Below, piece after piece: positions 1 to 7,547 of a stretch of 64,000 bases of DNA. The position numbers and the translations under genes were made by a program. This DNA is from Leifsonia sp. TF02-11 (GTDB lineage: Bacteria; Actinomycetota; Actinomycetes; Actinomycetales; Microbacteriaceae): contig NZ_JAGEKP010000003.1 in assembly GCF_017565305.1 (NCBI RefSeq), positions 1-64,000 of the forward strand, read 5' to 3'. Numbering within the stretch: the stretch's first letter is position 1; each line of letters starts with the position of its first letter. A model generated the notes under the pieces. It searched no databases. It was not told the origin of the DNA and saw only the letters and a list, made by a program, of their open reading frames with translations.

Positions 1-2
1 CC

Positions 3-329
3 GAGGCGCACGACCACCTTGACACCGCCCGCGCGGACATCCTCGCGTTCACCCAGTTCCCCGACGGGCTCTGGTCCCAGATCTGGTCCAACAACCCCAA
101 CGAGCGCCTGAACCGGGAGATCCGCCGCCGCACCGACAGCGTCGGAATCTTCCCCAACCGCGACGCGATCATCCGTCTCGTCGGTGCTGTCCTCGCCGAG
201 CAGACCGACGAATGGGCCGAAGGACGCCGCTACCTCGGCCTCGACATCCTCGCCAAGAGCCGCCTCACCCTCATCACGGACAACAGCAAGGAGATGACCG
301 ACCAGCCCGTCCTCGAACTCAGCGCCTAA
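3..329 (+). CDS. IS256 (mutator) family transposase, C-terminal part cut by window edge
   Basis: The frame is open from the window edge to a TAA stop and gives 108 residues. They contain the IS256-family C-terminal signature around [17 protein letters not shown], including the Glu of the DDE catalytic triad, followed by the [13 protein letters not shown] and [11 protein letters not shown] helices. The family catalyses DDE cut-and-paste transposition of IS256-like insertion sequences. The N-terminal DNA-binding and catalytic Asp regions lie to the left, so intactness cannot be judged. It sits at the left flank of the metal-resistance cargo, where an IS may have helped assemble the region. Family assignment is firm. 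Confidence 0.9.
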   Translation, partial: EAHDHLDTARADILAFTQFPDGLWSQIWSNNPNERLNREIRRRTDSVGIFPNRDAIIRLVGAVLAEQTDEWAEGRRYLGLDILAKSRLTLITDNSKEMTDQPVLELSA

Positions 330-353
330 CCCATCACACCGAAGGACACCGCG

Positions 354-378
354 CTACACCACCACCAGGGACTTGACC
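354..378. repeat. Probable right terminal inverted repeat of the IS256-like element
   Basis: About 25 bases after the transposase stop, CTACACCACCACCAGGGACTTGACC resembles in position and character (TACACCAC... followed by GACTTGACC) the terminal repeats of actinobacterial IS256 elements. The matching left repeat is outside the window, so the exact boundary is inferred. Nothing gene-like is seen from 379 to 561. Confidence 0.4.
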
Positions 379-554
379 GGCGTCGACGGTAAGCGGACGT
401 GGCGAGGCACATTCGACCGGCGTCACGTTGGCGCAACTCGCCATCTGAGTCCGACGAGACCTTGGTTGCTGCCGGGTGAGGGGAGAACGCTACCGGAACG
501 CGCTACTGGTAGCTCCGATTGTTGCCGAGTCGCGTATTCGAGGTTCTCGACTCT

Positions 555-600
555 GAATGATTAGTCAGCGCCTGCTGTATAGTTCAGTAGATGCTGACTA
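555..600 (+). promoter_or_regulatory. Leaderless promoter and candidate CmtR operator
   Basis: A TATAGT -10 box at 578-583 ends seven bases before the cmtR ATG, so transcription should begin at or next to the start codon (leaderless mRNA). Inverted repeats flank and overlap it: TAGTCAGC (562-569) with GCTGACTA (593-600), and the imperfect pair ATAGTTCAG (579-587) with CTGACTAT (594-601). Both lie where an ArsR-type repressor would block initiation. No clear -35 element is seen. Autorepression relieved by Cd or Pb is inferred from the family. Confidence 0.55.
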
Positions 601-950
601 TTGCTTCACGCCTCGACGTCATGAACCGGCTCGGCCGGGCGATGGCGGACCCGACGCGTTCCCGGATCCTGATGACTCTGCTCGGCGGCCCAAGCTACCC
701 GGCCGTGCTCTCGCGTGAGCTGGAGCTGACCCGCTCGAACGTCTCCAACCACCTCACCTGTCTGCGTGACTGCGGGATTGTGGTTGCCGAGCCCGAGGGG
801 CGGCAGACGCGCTACGAGATTGCCGACCCGCATCTCGCGGCGGCGCTGGCCGCGCTTTTAGATGTCACGCTCGCGGTGGACGAGAACGCGCCGTGTGTAG
901 ATGCGTCGTGCACTGTGCCGGGCTGCTGCGGAATCGGGGCGGGCGCATGA
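591..950 (+). CDS. cmtR: CmtR-type Cd(II)/Pb(II)-sensing ArsR/SmtB repressor
   Basis: This 119-residue winged-helix protein contains the ArsR signature (ADPTRSRILMTLL, then the recognition helix RSNVSNHLTCLRDCG). Cys57, Cys61 and Cys102 fall at the same positions as the three cysteine ligands that bind Cd and Pb in mycobacterial CmtR, and the surrounding sequence is closely similar. A cysteine-rich tail (Cys107, Cys112, Cys113) is an extra feature. Its stop overlaps the start of the P-type ATPase gene as ATGA, so the two are co-transcribed. Expected role: repress the operon until Cd(II) or Pb(II) binds. Ligand identity is inferred from the conserved cysteines. Confidence 0.9.
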   Translation: MLTIASRLDVMNRLGRAMADPTRSRILMTLLGGPSYPAVLSRELELTRSNVSNHLTCLRDCGIVVAEPEGRQTRYEIADPHLAAALAALLDVTLAVDENAPCVDASCTVPGCCGIGAGA

Positions 951-2854
951 GCGATGTGACGAAGTCCCAGGTGGAGGGCGTCGAGCGCGACGATGACGAT
1001 GATGACCACGACGGTCCTTGGTGGACCGATCGCGGGATCATGGTCCCGGTGCTCTCCGGCGTCGCGTTCCTGACCGGTCTGATCCTGGAGTGGTCCGGGA
1101 TGGAGATCCCGGCGCTGGTGGCGTTCTGGATCGGCCTGCTGCTGGGTGCGTCGACCTTCACCCCGGGCGCGATCCGGAAGTTGTTCAAGGGCAAGCTGAG
1201 CATCAGCCTGCTGATGACGATCAGCGCGGTCGGCGCGGTCATCCTCGGGTATGTCGAGGAGGCCGCCGCGCTGGCGTTCCTGTACTCGATCGCCGAGGCG
1301 CTGGAGGACAAGGCGATGGACCGCGCCCGCGGCGGGCTGCGGGCGCTGCTCAAGCTCGTCCCCGAGACCGCGACCGTCCGCCGCGACGGCGTCTCGGTCG
1401 AGGTTGCCGCGAAGGACCTCCAAGCAGGGCAGCTGATGCTGGTGCGGCCGGGCGAGCGGATCGCAACCGACGGCGTCGTCCGCACGGGACGTTCCAGCCT
1501 GGACACGTCCGCGATCACCGGGGAGTCCATCCCGGTCGAGGTCGAGCCCGGAGACACAGTGTCGGCCGGTGCGATCAACACCGCCGGGGCGTTGGAGGTC
1601 GAGACGACCGCGGCGGGCACCGACAACTCGCTGACCACGATCGTGGAGCTCGTGGAGCAGGCGCAGGCGGAGAAGGGCGACCGGGCGCGTCTCGCGGACC
1701 GGATCGCGCGCCCTCTCGTCCCGGGTGTGCTCATCCTCGCTGCCCTCGTCGCGATCATCGGGTCGCTGCTCGGCGACCCGGAGCTGTGGATCACCCGCGC
1801 CCTCGTCGTGTTAGTTGCGGCGTCTCCATGTGCGCTGGCGATCTCGGTGCCGCTGACGGTGGTGGCCGCGATCGGGTCGGCGAGCAAGTTCGGCGTGATC
1901 ATCAAGTCCGGTGCCGCGTTCGAGCGTTTCGGCGTGATCCGTCACGTCGCCGTCGACAAGACCGGCACCCTCACCCGCAACGAGCCCGCCGTCACCGCCG
2001 TGCTCACCGCCGACGGCATCACAGAGGAGGAGGCGCTGGCTTGGGCTGCCGCGCTGGAGCAGCACAGCACCCACCCCCTCGCCGCCGCGATCACGGCCGC
2101 CGCACCGGGAGCCGCCGCGGCCGAGGGTGTGACCGAGCAGGCCGGGCACGGCATCGAAGGCACGCTCGGCGGTGCGCGGATCACGGTCGGCAGCCCGCGC
2201 TGGCTCGACGCCGGGACGCTCGGAGACCGGGTCGCAGGGCTGGAGGAGCAGGGCATGACGGTCGTGATCGTGCACCGCGACGGTCTGTCCGTGGCTGCGA
2301 TCGGCGTCCGCGACGAGCTGCGCTCTGAAGTTCCGGAAGTGGTCCGCACCCTCGCTGCCCAGGGCGTCGGTGTCACGATGCTCACCGGCGACAACGCCCG
2401 TACCGCCCGCGCGCTGGCCGCGCAGGCCGGGATCGAGGACGTGCGCGCCGAGCTGCGCCCCGAGGACAAGGCCGCCGCGATCGGCGAGCTCGGCACGCAC
2501 GGGCCAGTCGCGATGATCGGCGACGGCATCAACGACGCGCCGGCCCTCGCGGCGGCGGACATCGGGATCGCGATGGGCGCGACCGGGTCGGATGCCGCGA
2601 TCGAGTCCGCCGACGTCGCCTTCACCGGGCACGACCTGCGCCTACTGCCGCGCGCGTTCGACCACGCCCGCCGAGGACGGCACATCATCAACCAGAACAT
2701 CCTCCTGTCGCTGCTGATCATTACTGCCTTGCTCCCGCTGGCCCTGTTCGGCGTCCTCGGTCTCGCGGCCGTGGTGCTGGTGCACGAGATCGCCGAGGTC
2801 GTCGTGATCCTCAACGGCCTGCGCGCCGCCCGGACGCGGAAGGTCAGCGCGTGA
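947..2854 (+). CDS. P1B-type heavy-metal efflux ATPase (CadA/CtpG-like)
   Basis: This 635-residue membrane pump starts at the ATG that overlaps the cmtR stop; an upstream in-frame ATG would run into cmtR and is less likely. An Asp/His-rich N-terminus (DDDDDDHD) replaces a classical CxxC metal-binding domain. Visible motifs are TGES (191-194), the membrane metal motif S293-P294-C295 in place of the common CPC, the phosphorylated D337 in DKTGT, an HP motif (STHPLA), and GDGIND (525-530). The last membrane helix carries HEIAEVVVILNGLR. It exports soft metal ions using ATP. Pairing with CmtR points to Cd/Pb, as in mycobacterial CmtR-CtpG. The SPC motif is typical of the P1B-4 subgroup, so substrate range is uncertain. 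Confidence 0.9.
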   Translation: MSDVTKSQVEGVERDDDDDDHDGPWWTDRGIMVPVLSGVAFLTGLILEWSGMEIPALVAFWIGLLLGASTFTPGAIRKLFKGKLSISLLMTISAVGAVILGYVEEAAALAFLYSIAEALEDKAMDRARGGLRALLKLVPETATVRRDGVSVEVAAKDLQAGQLMLVRPGERIATDGVVRTGRSSLDTSAITGESIPVEVEPGDTVSAGAINTAGALEVETTAAGTDNSLTTIVELVEQAQAEKGDRARLADRIARPLVPGVLILAALVAIIGSLLGDPELWITRALVVLVAASPCALAISVPLTVVAAIGSASKFGVIIKSGAAFERFGVIRHVAVDKTGTLTRNEPAVTAVLTADGITEEEALAWAAALEQHSTHPLAAAITAAAPGAAAAEGVTEQAGHGIEGTLGGARITVGSPRWLDAGTLGDRVAGLEEQGMTVVIVHRDGLSVAAIGVRDELRSEVPEVVRTLAAQGVGVTMLTGDNARTARALAAQAGIEDVRAELRPEDKAAAIGELGTHGPVAMIGDGINDAPALAAADIGIAMGATGSDAAIESADVAFTGHDLRLLPRAFDHARRGRHIINQNILLSLLIITALLPLALFGVLGLAAVVLVHEIAEVVVILNGLRAARTRKVSA

Positions 2855-3384
2855 CCGCGCAGGATGTCGTTGTTGTCGAGAAGACGAGTGAGTCGTCCAG
2901 GGGCAGCGGGCGGGCGCTCGGTGTCACCCTCGCCGTCGCGGTGCTCGCTCTGGTGATCGACCAGGGCTCCAAGGCCCTCGCGGTGGCGCAGCTGACGCAG
3001 GGTGAGCGGATCCCGCTTCTCGGTGATCTGTTCGGCCTGTCGCTGGTCTACAACCCCGGAGCCGCGTTCTCGCTCGGCTCCGGGGCCACCTGGATCATCA
3101 CCCTCATCGGCGTGCTCGCGTCCGCCGCGGTGGTCGCCTTCGCCGTGCGGCTGCACGGCGCACGGTGGGGTCTTGCGTTGGGACTGATCCTGGGAGGCGC
3201 GGTCGGCAACCTCGTCGACCGGCTCGTGAACCCGCCCTCGTTCGCGCGCGGGCACGTCACCGACTTCCTCGCCTACGGCGACCTGTTCGTCGGAAACGTC
3301 GCCGACGTCTTCGTCGTGGTCGGTGTCGGCCTGGTGTGCCTGAACCTCCTGCTACCGATCGCGCGCGAGACGCTCAACGGCTGA
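2851..3384 (+). CDS. lspA: Signal peptidase II (lipoprotein signal peptidase)
   Basis: The 177-residue protein has four predicted membrane helices and the family motifs: VIDQGSKAL, NPGAAFS, the aspartate motif GGAVGNLVDRL and NVADVFVVVG. The two aspartates in the last pair of motifs form the catalytic dyad. It cleaves signal peptides from diacylglyceryl-modified prolipoproteins at the membrane. Its GTG start overlaps the ATPase stop (GTGA), placing it in the metal operon rather than with housekeeping genes. The Cupriavidus pbr operon also pairs a Pb/Cd ATPase with an LspA-like protein (PbrC), so this copy is probably an accessory of the resistance system, not the main cellular enzyme. Confidence 0.93.
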   Translation: MTAQDVVVVEKTSESSRGSGRALGVTLAVAVLALVIDQGSKALAVAQLTQGERIPLLGDLFGLSLVYNPGAAFSLGSGATWIITLIGVLASAAVVAFAVRLHGARWGLALGLILGGAVGNLVDRLVNPPSFARGHVTDFLAYGDLFVGNVADVFVVVGVGLVCLNLLLPIARETLNG

Positions 3385-3423
3385 GGACGTCAAGGAGGTC
3401 GTGGGCCAGGCCACCCACTCACT

Positions 3424-5442
3424 TCAGCCGGGCACTGCGCGGACCTTCGGGTAGTCCGACCAATCGCCGCTGGCGAGGCGCGACCACGCGGCCGCGGATG
3501 CTGGTGTGATACCGAGCAAGTCGGAGACGATCCGGGGGTGCATCTGACGGGTGAGCTCGATCAGGGCCGTGGTCCGGGCGCTCCCGGAGCGGAGTCCCTC
3601 CGCACGGAGACGGCGGCTGATTGGCCCCGGGGTCAAGTGCAGCCCCGGGTTTCTGCCAGGGAAGAGCCACCCCTCGGGATGGCGCATCGATGCGTCGACG
3701 AGGTCGACGATCGCGTTCCCGAGGGCCTCGGGGAGTTCGATCGGCTCGGTTCCGACGGTGAGTTTCACCGGGCGGGAGGTCGCGTCGACCTGATCGCGGG
3801 TGAGGGTGACGATGCGGGTGAGCTGGATACCGTAGAGGAGCACGAGCAGGCCCGCGGTGCGGGTCCTCGAGTCCATGTCCGCGTCGGTGAGGAATCGGCG
3901 GGCCATCTGCCACCGATGGTCGGACTCGTAGTGCCGGCCCTCGAGGCGACTCATGCGGAACTCGACGCGGAGGGTGCTCAGCCGGTGCCGTCGCAGCCAA
4001 CGAGTGAATGGAGCCAGCGCGTCGCGCTGGCTCGGCGAGTCGGTGAGAAGCGCGTCGAGGCGGCGTTGCGGGAAAGTGGCGATCGTCTCGTGCTGCGATC
4101 GGATCTCGTGAAGGAGCGCGGCGCAGTGCTTGAGTGCTGCTCGTTGCCGCTGGAAGCCGACGGCGGGGCTCGATGGGCTGCGGGACACCGCCCGGAACGC
4201 ACGGGTCGAACGGAGCAGCTCCCAGGTGCAGTACCGGCGCAGGATCAGCCGGTCCTCGGCATGCTCGACGTTGGCCAGCCATTCCTCGAGCCAGTGGTCG
4301 AAGCGCGCGGCCTCGACGTCGAGCTCCGGCAGAACGCCAGAGCGGACCAACAGTGAGAGGAGGAACGCCGCGGACTGCCCCGACCTGGCTCTGATGATGA
4401 TTGCGTCGGCGGCAAGGGGCAGGGTCCCGTCTGCGAGCTCGCTGAGCACGGCTGCGCACTTGCTCTTGTGCAACCACCGCTCGAGCGAGATCGCTTTGCC
4501 ATGGTGCGTGATCAGGTAGTCCGCGAGAGGTTGTAGTTCCGCACGGATCACTCCAGTGTCGTCGGCGAGGAGCCGGCGGATTGCGATGGGCCGGCGGCAC
4601 TCGACGCACAGGCGGTGCTTGCGGACCTCCTCGATCGAACCGCAACCAGGACACGCCATCGTGACCGGGGTGCCCGCGCAATCGGCGCACACCTTCTGGT
4701 CGTTCATGAACCCGGTGAGGAACACCTTGCGCCCGCACTCCGGACAGGGCTGCGGAGTGCGCATCGCGTAGTAGCAGCGGGCGCAGACGCGTCGCCCGTC
4801 GAGGTGGGACGCGACTCTGCCGGGCTCCCCGCAGACCCCGCAGGTCTTGATCGGCGCGGTGTAACAGGCCAGGCAGACGAGCTCGGGGCGACGGACGACG
4901 ATGGTCGCGTGCTGACCACACCGCGAGCAGTGGCCGAACGAGCGGGGGTCGGCGCGCCAGCATTCGCGGCAGTACCGCTTTCCGCTGATGGTGCGCTGCA
5001 CTGGCCTCTCCCGCCCGCATGTCGCGCACGCGACGGATCTGGCATTCCTCTCGCACCGGGAGCAGCGACGTCCGCCGCTCGGCGTCTTGTGCGGCATGCG
5101 GACAGCGCGCCCGCATGTCTCGCACGTCGGCAGGACGACCCGGCTCGCCCCTTCCGCGATGAGCGCGTGCGCGAGGTCCTGGACCGTCACCGGCACGTTC
5201 TGGTGACGGCCTTCGAGGACTCCAGGCTGCTTGAGGAGGGCAAGCTCAAGAAGGCGTTGCGTGAGCGGTACCGGAGCGACTGTGCTCACGATCTCGGCGA
5301 GGCGTTCCGCCGGGATCTCGAGCGCGCCCCACTGGATGAGCATCACGACTTCCGCGACCCTCGGCTCCTGCGGCAGCTTGGCCACGACGGGCCTAATTCG
5401 TGCGTGGACGGCGGATCGTCGCGCGAACGGGGCGGAGATCAC
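3424..5442 (-). CDS. Large zinc-ribbon protein with degenerate tyrosine-recombinase-like C-terminus
   Basis: This 672-residue protein is the last gene of the trio. Residues 107-282 hold twelve CxxC pairs (first C107/C110, last C279/C282), consistent with six zinc ribbons and DNA binding. Residues 526-672 read like a tyrosine-recombinase catalytic core: YGIQLTRIVTLTRDQV aligns with the usual GLRxxEL block, and TTALIELTRQMHPRIVSDLLG with the HxLRH...LGH block. However, the first catalytic Arg is Gln (about residue 540), and the His of LGH is Ile. It may therefore be an inactive or structural partner of the upstream recombinase. The start overlaps the XRE gene by 50 bases, so an internal start is possible. 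Confidence 0.7.
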   Translation of the reverse strand: MISAPFARRSAVHARIRPVVAKLPQEPRVAEVVMLIQWGALEIPAERLAEIVSTVAPVPLTQRLLELALLKQPGVLEGRHQNVPVTVQDLAHALIAEGASRVVLPTCETCGRAVRMPHKTPSGGRRCSRCERNARSVACATCGRERPVQRTISGKRYCRECWRADPRSFGHCSRCGQHATIVVRRPELVCLACYTAPIKTCGVCGEPGRVASHLDGRRVCARCYYAMRTPQPCPECGRKVFLTGFMNDQKVCADCAGTPVTMACPGCGSIEEVRKHRLCVECRRPIAIRRLLADDTGVIRAELQPLADYLITHHGKAISLERWLHKSKCAAVLSELADGTLPLAADAIIIRARSGQSAAFLLSLLVRSGVLPELDVEAARFDHWLEEWLANVEHAEDRLILRRYCTWELLRSTRAFRAVSRSPSSPAVGFQRQRAALKHCAALLHEIRSQHETIATFPQRRLDALLTDSPSQRDALAPFTRWLRRHRLSTLRVEFRMSRLEGRHYESDHRWQMARRFLTDADMDSRTRTAGLLVLLYGIQLTRIVTLTRDQVDATSRPVKLTVGTEPIELPEALGNAIVDLVDASMRHPEGWLFPGRNPGLHLTPGPISRRLRAEGLRSGSARTTALIELTRQMHPRIVSDLLGITPASAAAWSRLASGDWSDYPKVRAVPG

Positions 5443-5728
5443 CGATTGACCCGCGCGTCGCCTCCTCGCCCACAGCCACCGGGGCCGCGGCCTCGCGGCG
5501 GGTGATCGTCACGAGATCGTCGAGAGAGCACCCCAGTGCGTCACAGAGCGCGGCGAGGACGTCAAGACGCACCCGCTGCGGCGGCTGCGTCACCAGCCGA
5601 TACACCTGCTCCCGGGAGAGGTCGATGCCGCGCTCCTCGAGCAGCGGCTTCAGCTTGGAGGTCTGGAAGATCCCGCGCGACGCCATCACGCTGCGCAGGT
5701 TCCAGCCAGTCTCGAGTTCAACGGTCAT
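5393..5728 (-). CDS. Small XRE/Cro-type HTH protein of the recombinase trio
   Basis: The protein has 111 residues. Residues about 15-75 form a Cro/C1-type helix-turn-helix: KLKPLLEERGIDLSREQVYRLV followed by RLDVLAALCDALGCSLDDLVTI, the characteristic end of a regulatory HTH_26-like domain. The tail is basic and Arg-rich. Its start overlaps the recombinase stop by four bases (ATGA), so it is translationally coupled to the recombinase. Position and length fit the role of Tn554 TnpC, an orientation or accessory factor, but no sequence identity to TnpC is claimed. A plain regulator of the trio is equally possible. Confidence 0.75.
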   Translation of the reverse strand: MTVELETGWNLRSVMASRGIFQTSKLKPLLEERGIDLSREQVYRLVTQPPQRVRLDVLAALCDALGCSLDDLVTITRREAAAPVAVGEEATRGSIGDLRPVRATIRRPRTN

Positions 5729-6741
5729 CCCGCTTCTCCTTCGATGAGGGACTTCAGCGCCTCCGCGAGCACCCGGTTCTTGTAGTCCGAGCTGACAGAG
5801 GCATAGATCGAGGTCGTCGACGCGTGCATGTGCCCGACCTGCTCCTGGACGAAGCGCTCGGCGTAGCCGAACTCCAGCAAGTGCGTGACGTAGGAATGTC
5901 GGAGGCTGTGCAGCGTCAGATCCTTCGACAGGCCGGCCTCGTCACGCAGCTCCGCGAACCTTCGGTCGAGGTAGCCGGCGGACAGGCGCGTGCGGCGCTC
6001 GGTCACCCAGAGCGCGTCGAGGTCGTCGCCGGGAGCGAATCGCTCCCGAGCCTGCTCGAGCCATTGCTGCATGCCCGGCACCCACCAGTCGAACTCCGGC
6101 ACCAGCAGCACTGTACGACGACGAGGCGCACCGCCTCCCGCGGCCTTCGCCCACCGCACGTGGATCGCGCCGTAGCGCCGCCACTGACGCATCTCGGCGT
6201 TGTGGTGCAGGTCGACGGTGTCGAGCATCACCGCCTCGGTGCGGTGCAGCCCGAACGCGTAGACCGTCTTCAGCAGCTGCGCGTCCCGCAACGCCCCGAG
6301 CGCGCCCTTCCGCCCGGAGTTCACAAGCAGCTCGACACGGGCGTCGGCGGTGTCAAACAGGCGCTCCACCTCGTCGTAGGTGAACGGGCGGCGCTTCCCG
6401 TCGCCCTCGAACTCGAACCGGTGCGCAACCGTGTTCCACGGCAAGCACACCTGCGACGGGATCTCGCTGAACTCCCGTTCGCAGATCTCCATCCAGTCGT
6501 ACAACGGGTTCGTCAGGTAGTCGCAGAACCCGCGGATGGCTCCATGATGGTGGCGCAGCGTCGACAGGGTCAGCGTGCGATCGGTGGCTTCCCTCGTGAA
6601 ATCGTCGACGTCCGCGACCGTCCACTTCCACGGCGGCTTGTCCACGAAATCCCGGAACCGGAGCACCGTCGCCGTGCGGTTCTGAATCGTCTGCTCACGG
6701 AGCCCGCGTGAGAGCTGCTGATTCCGCCAGCCGTCCATCAT
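5725..6741 (-). CDS. Tyrosine recombinase/integrase of the trio (possibly 5'-truncated)
   Basis: The protein has 338 residues from the ATG at 6741. An N-terminal core-binding domain (MDGWRNQQLSRGLREQTIQNR...) is followed by the catalytic domain with GLHRTEAVML, HSLRHSYVTHLL, QEQVGHMHAST and the nucleophile Tyr in SIYASVSSDY. It should cut and rejoin DNA through a covalent phosphotyrosine. The reading frame continues upstream as LNPEQQVFDA before hitting a stop at 6774-6772, with no ATG or GTG. The family usually has residues of this kind before MDGW, so the native start may have been lost at a junction near 6771. Expression and activity are therefore uncertain, although all catalytic residues are present. 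Confidence 0.88.
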   Translation of the reverse strand: MMDGWRNQQLSRGLREQTIQNRTATVLRFRDFVDKPPWKWTVADVDDFTREATDRTLTLSTLRHHHGAIRGFCDYLTNPLYDWMEICEREFSEIPSQVCLPWNTVAHRFEFEGDGKRRPFTYDEVERLFDTADARVELLVNSGRKGALGALRDAQLLKTVYAFGLHRTEAVMLDTVDLHHNAEMRQWRRYGAIHVRWAKAAGGGAPRRRTVLLVPEFDWWVPGMQQWLEQARERFAPGDDLDALWVTERRTRLSAGYLDRRFAELRDEAGLSKDLTLHSLRHSYVTHLLEFGYAERFVQEQVGHMHASTTSIYASVSSDYKNRVLAEALKSLIEGEAG

Positions 6742-6769
6742 CGCGTCGAAGACCTGCTGCTCCGGGTTC

Positions 6770-6937
6770 AGTCAATATGGAATGTCCGATGACACCTGGA
6801 CCCGCGCGACGAAGGAATTGGAGGCATTGGGGCTTCTGACGATATCGATCGAGTCCTGGGGCGACGACGAGCGGATGCGGCGGGTCCGGCGGAGGTATCT
6901 ACTTACCGATCTCTCTAGCATTCCAGGGCCAAGCTGA
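6770..6937 (+). pseudogene. C-terminal fragment of a disrupted winged-helix-like protein
   Basis: A plus-strand frame without a start reads GMSDDTWTRATKELEALGLLTI, then ESWGDDERMRRVRRRYLLTDL, and ends at TGA 6935-6937. The pattern (a helix, then a TKELEALGLL recognition region, then charged wing and YLLTDL strand) looks like the end of a winged-helix replication or regulatory protein common on actinobacterial plasmids and ICEs. It begins where the recombinase frame stops, so insertion or deletion at the trio's right edge probably destroyed this gene. The N-terminal part is not visible elsewhere in the window. The exact family is not identified. Confidence 0.45.
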
Positions 6938-6969
6938 TGCAACGCGGCGAAGCCCCATGGGGCACGCGA

Positions 6970-6999
6970 AGGTGGGGTGGCCAAAGGACCACCCCACCT
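6970..6999. terminator. Hairpin terminator 3' of ssb
   Basis: AGGTGGGGTGG (6970-6980) pairs perfectly with CCACCCCACCT (6989-6999) across an eight-base loop. It lies 12 bases beyond the ssb stop and would end that minus-strand transcript. It could also act on plus-strand transcription from the gene remnant. There is no long U tract. Confidence 0.6.
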
Positions 7000-7010
7000 A
7001 CTGTTTCGGA

Positions 7011-7454
7011 CTAGACAACGGCCGGCGCTCGCCCGGCTGACGCGACGGTGGCGACTGGCCCGGTCACGTATGTGTCCGGGCCTTCAGCTTTTGGGGCGCG
7101 GCGGATGACTTCCGCGGTGGTGTAGCGGAGGGAGGGGCCGACGCTGTCGGCGACGACTTCGGTGGCGGCTCGGGGTTCGCCGGTGGCTTGGTCGGTCCAG
7201 TGGCGGAACTCGAGGTTGCCGTTGACGATGACGGTGTCGCCTTTGGCGAGGCTGGCGCGGACGTTCTCGGCGGTGCGGCCGAAGACGGTGGTGCGGTGGT
7301 ACTGGGTGTCTCCGTCGACCCACTTGCCGTCTTCGAGCTTGCGGTCGGTGACGGCGACGGTGAACTTGGCGAACTTCGTGCCGTTCTGGGACTCGCCGTA
7401 GTCGGGGTCGGCGACGAGGTTGCCTTCGATGCTGATCGGGACTCGTGTGCTCAT
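7011..7454 (-). CDS. ssb: Single-stranded DNA-binding protein
   Basis: The protein has 147 residues from the ATG reading MSTRVPISIEGNL; a GGAAG ribosome-binding site lies about six bases upstream, so an earlier in-frame ATG is less likely. The OB-fold is recognisable from EGNLVADPDYGESQNGTKFAKFTVAVTDR, YHRTTVFGRTAENVRASLAKGDTVIVNGNLEFR and the strand containing ATEVVADSVGPSLRY. The C-terminus lacks the acidic DDDIPF-type tail of chromosomal SSBs. ICE-borne SSBs of this kind protect the transferred single strand. It is the most downstream intact gene after the conjugation operon and has its own upstream 18-base motif. Confidence 0.92.
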   Translation of the reverse strand: MSTRVPISIEGNLVADPDYGESQNGTKFAKFTVAVTDRKLEDGKWVDGDTQYHRTTVFGRTAENVRASLAKGDTVIVNGNLEFRHWTDQATGEPRAATEVVADSVGPSLRYTTAEVIRRAPKAEGPDTYVTGPVATVASAGRAPAVV

Positions 7455-7494
7455 CTTTCTTCCTTTCCATTTGGCGGCCATCTGTTGGGTCGCT

Positions 7495-7512
7495 TTCACT
7501 TAGAACTTCCGG
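7495..7512. repeat. 18-base motif shared by the ssb and conjugation-operon upstream regions, copy 1
   Basis: TTCACTTAGAACTTCCGG occurs here, 40 bases upstream of the ssb start, and again at 15441-15458. On the minus strand it reads CCGGAAGTTCTAAGTGAA. Identical sequence in front of two ICE transcription units, with unrelated flanks, suggests a shared promoter or regulator site. Confidence 0.6.
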
Positions 7513-7547
7513 GTCGGGCTCGGAAGATGCGCGCAGAGGGCGCGCAA

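Larger units (their letters stand above)
3424..6771 (-). mobile_element. Three-gene tyrosine-recombinase module (Tn554-like trio)
   Basis: Three minus-strand genes overlap one another: a 338-residue tyrosine recombinase, a 111-residue XRE-type protein and a 672-residue zinc-ribbon protein with a recombinase-like C-terminus. The sizes match the TnpA, TnpC and TnpB proteins of Tn554 (about 360, 125 and 630 residues), though the gene order differs. Tn554 relatives often carry Cd resistance, and here the trio sits tail-to-tail with the cmtR-ATPase-lspA operon, only 39 bases apart. The right edge is placed near 6,771, where the recombinase frame ends abruptly. The left edge is not resolved. Confidence 0.55.

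Noticed and set aside
893-946. Upstream in-frame ATG extending the metal ATPase by 18 residues
   Set aside because: It would overlap cmtR by 58 bases, and the extra residues are the out-of-frame image of cmtR; the ATGA start at 947 is the usual coupling.
7495-7530. Classical ECF promoter (GGAAC with a conserved -10) at the 18-base motif
   Set aside because: The two copies share no sequence at the distance of a -10 element, so assigning them to the ICE sigma factor is only a hypothesis.
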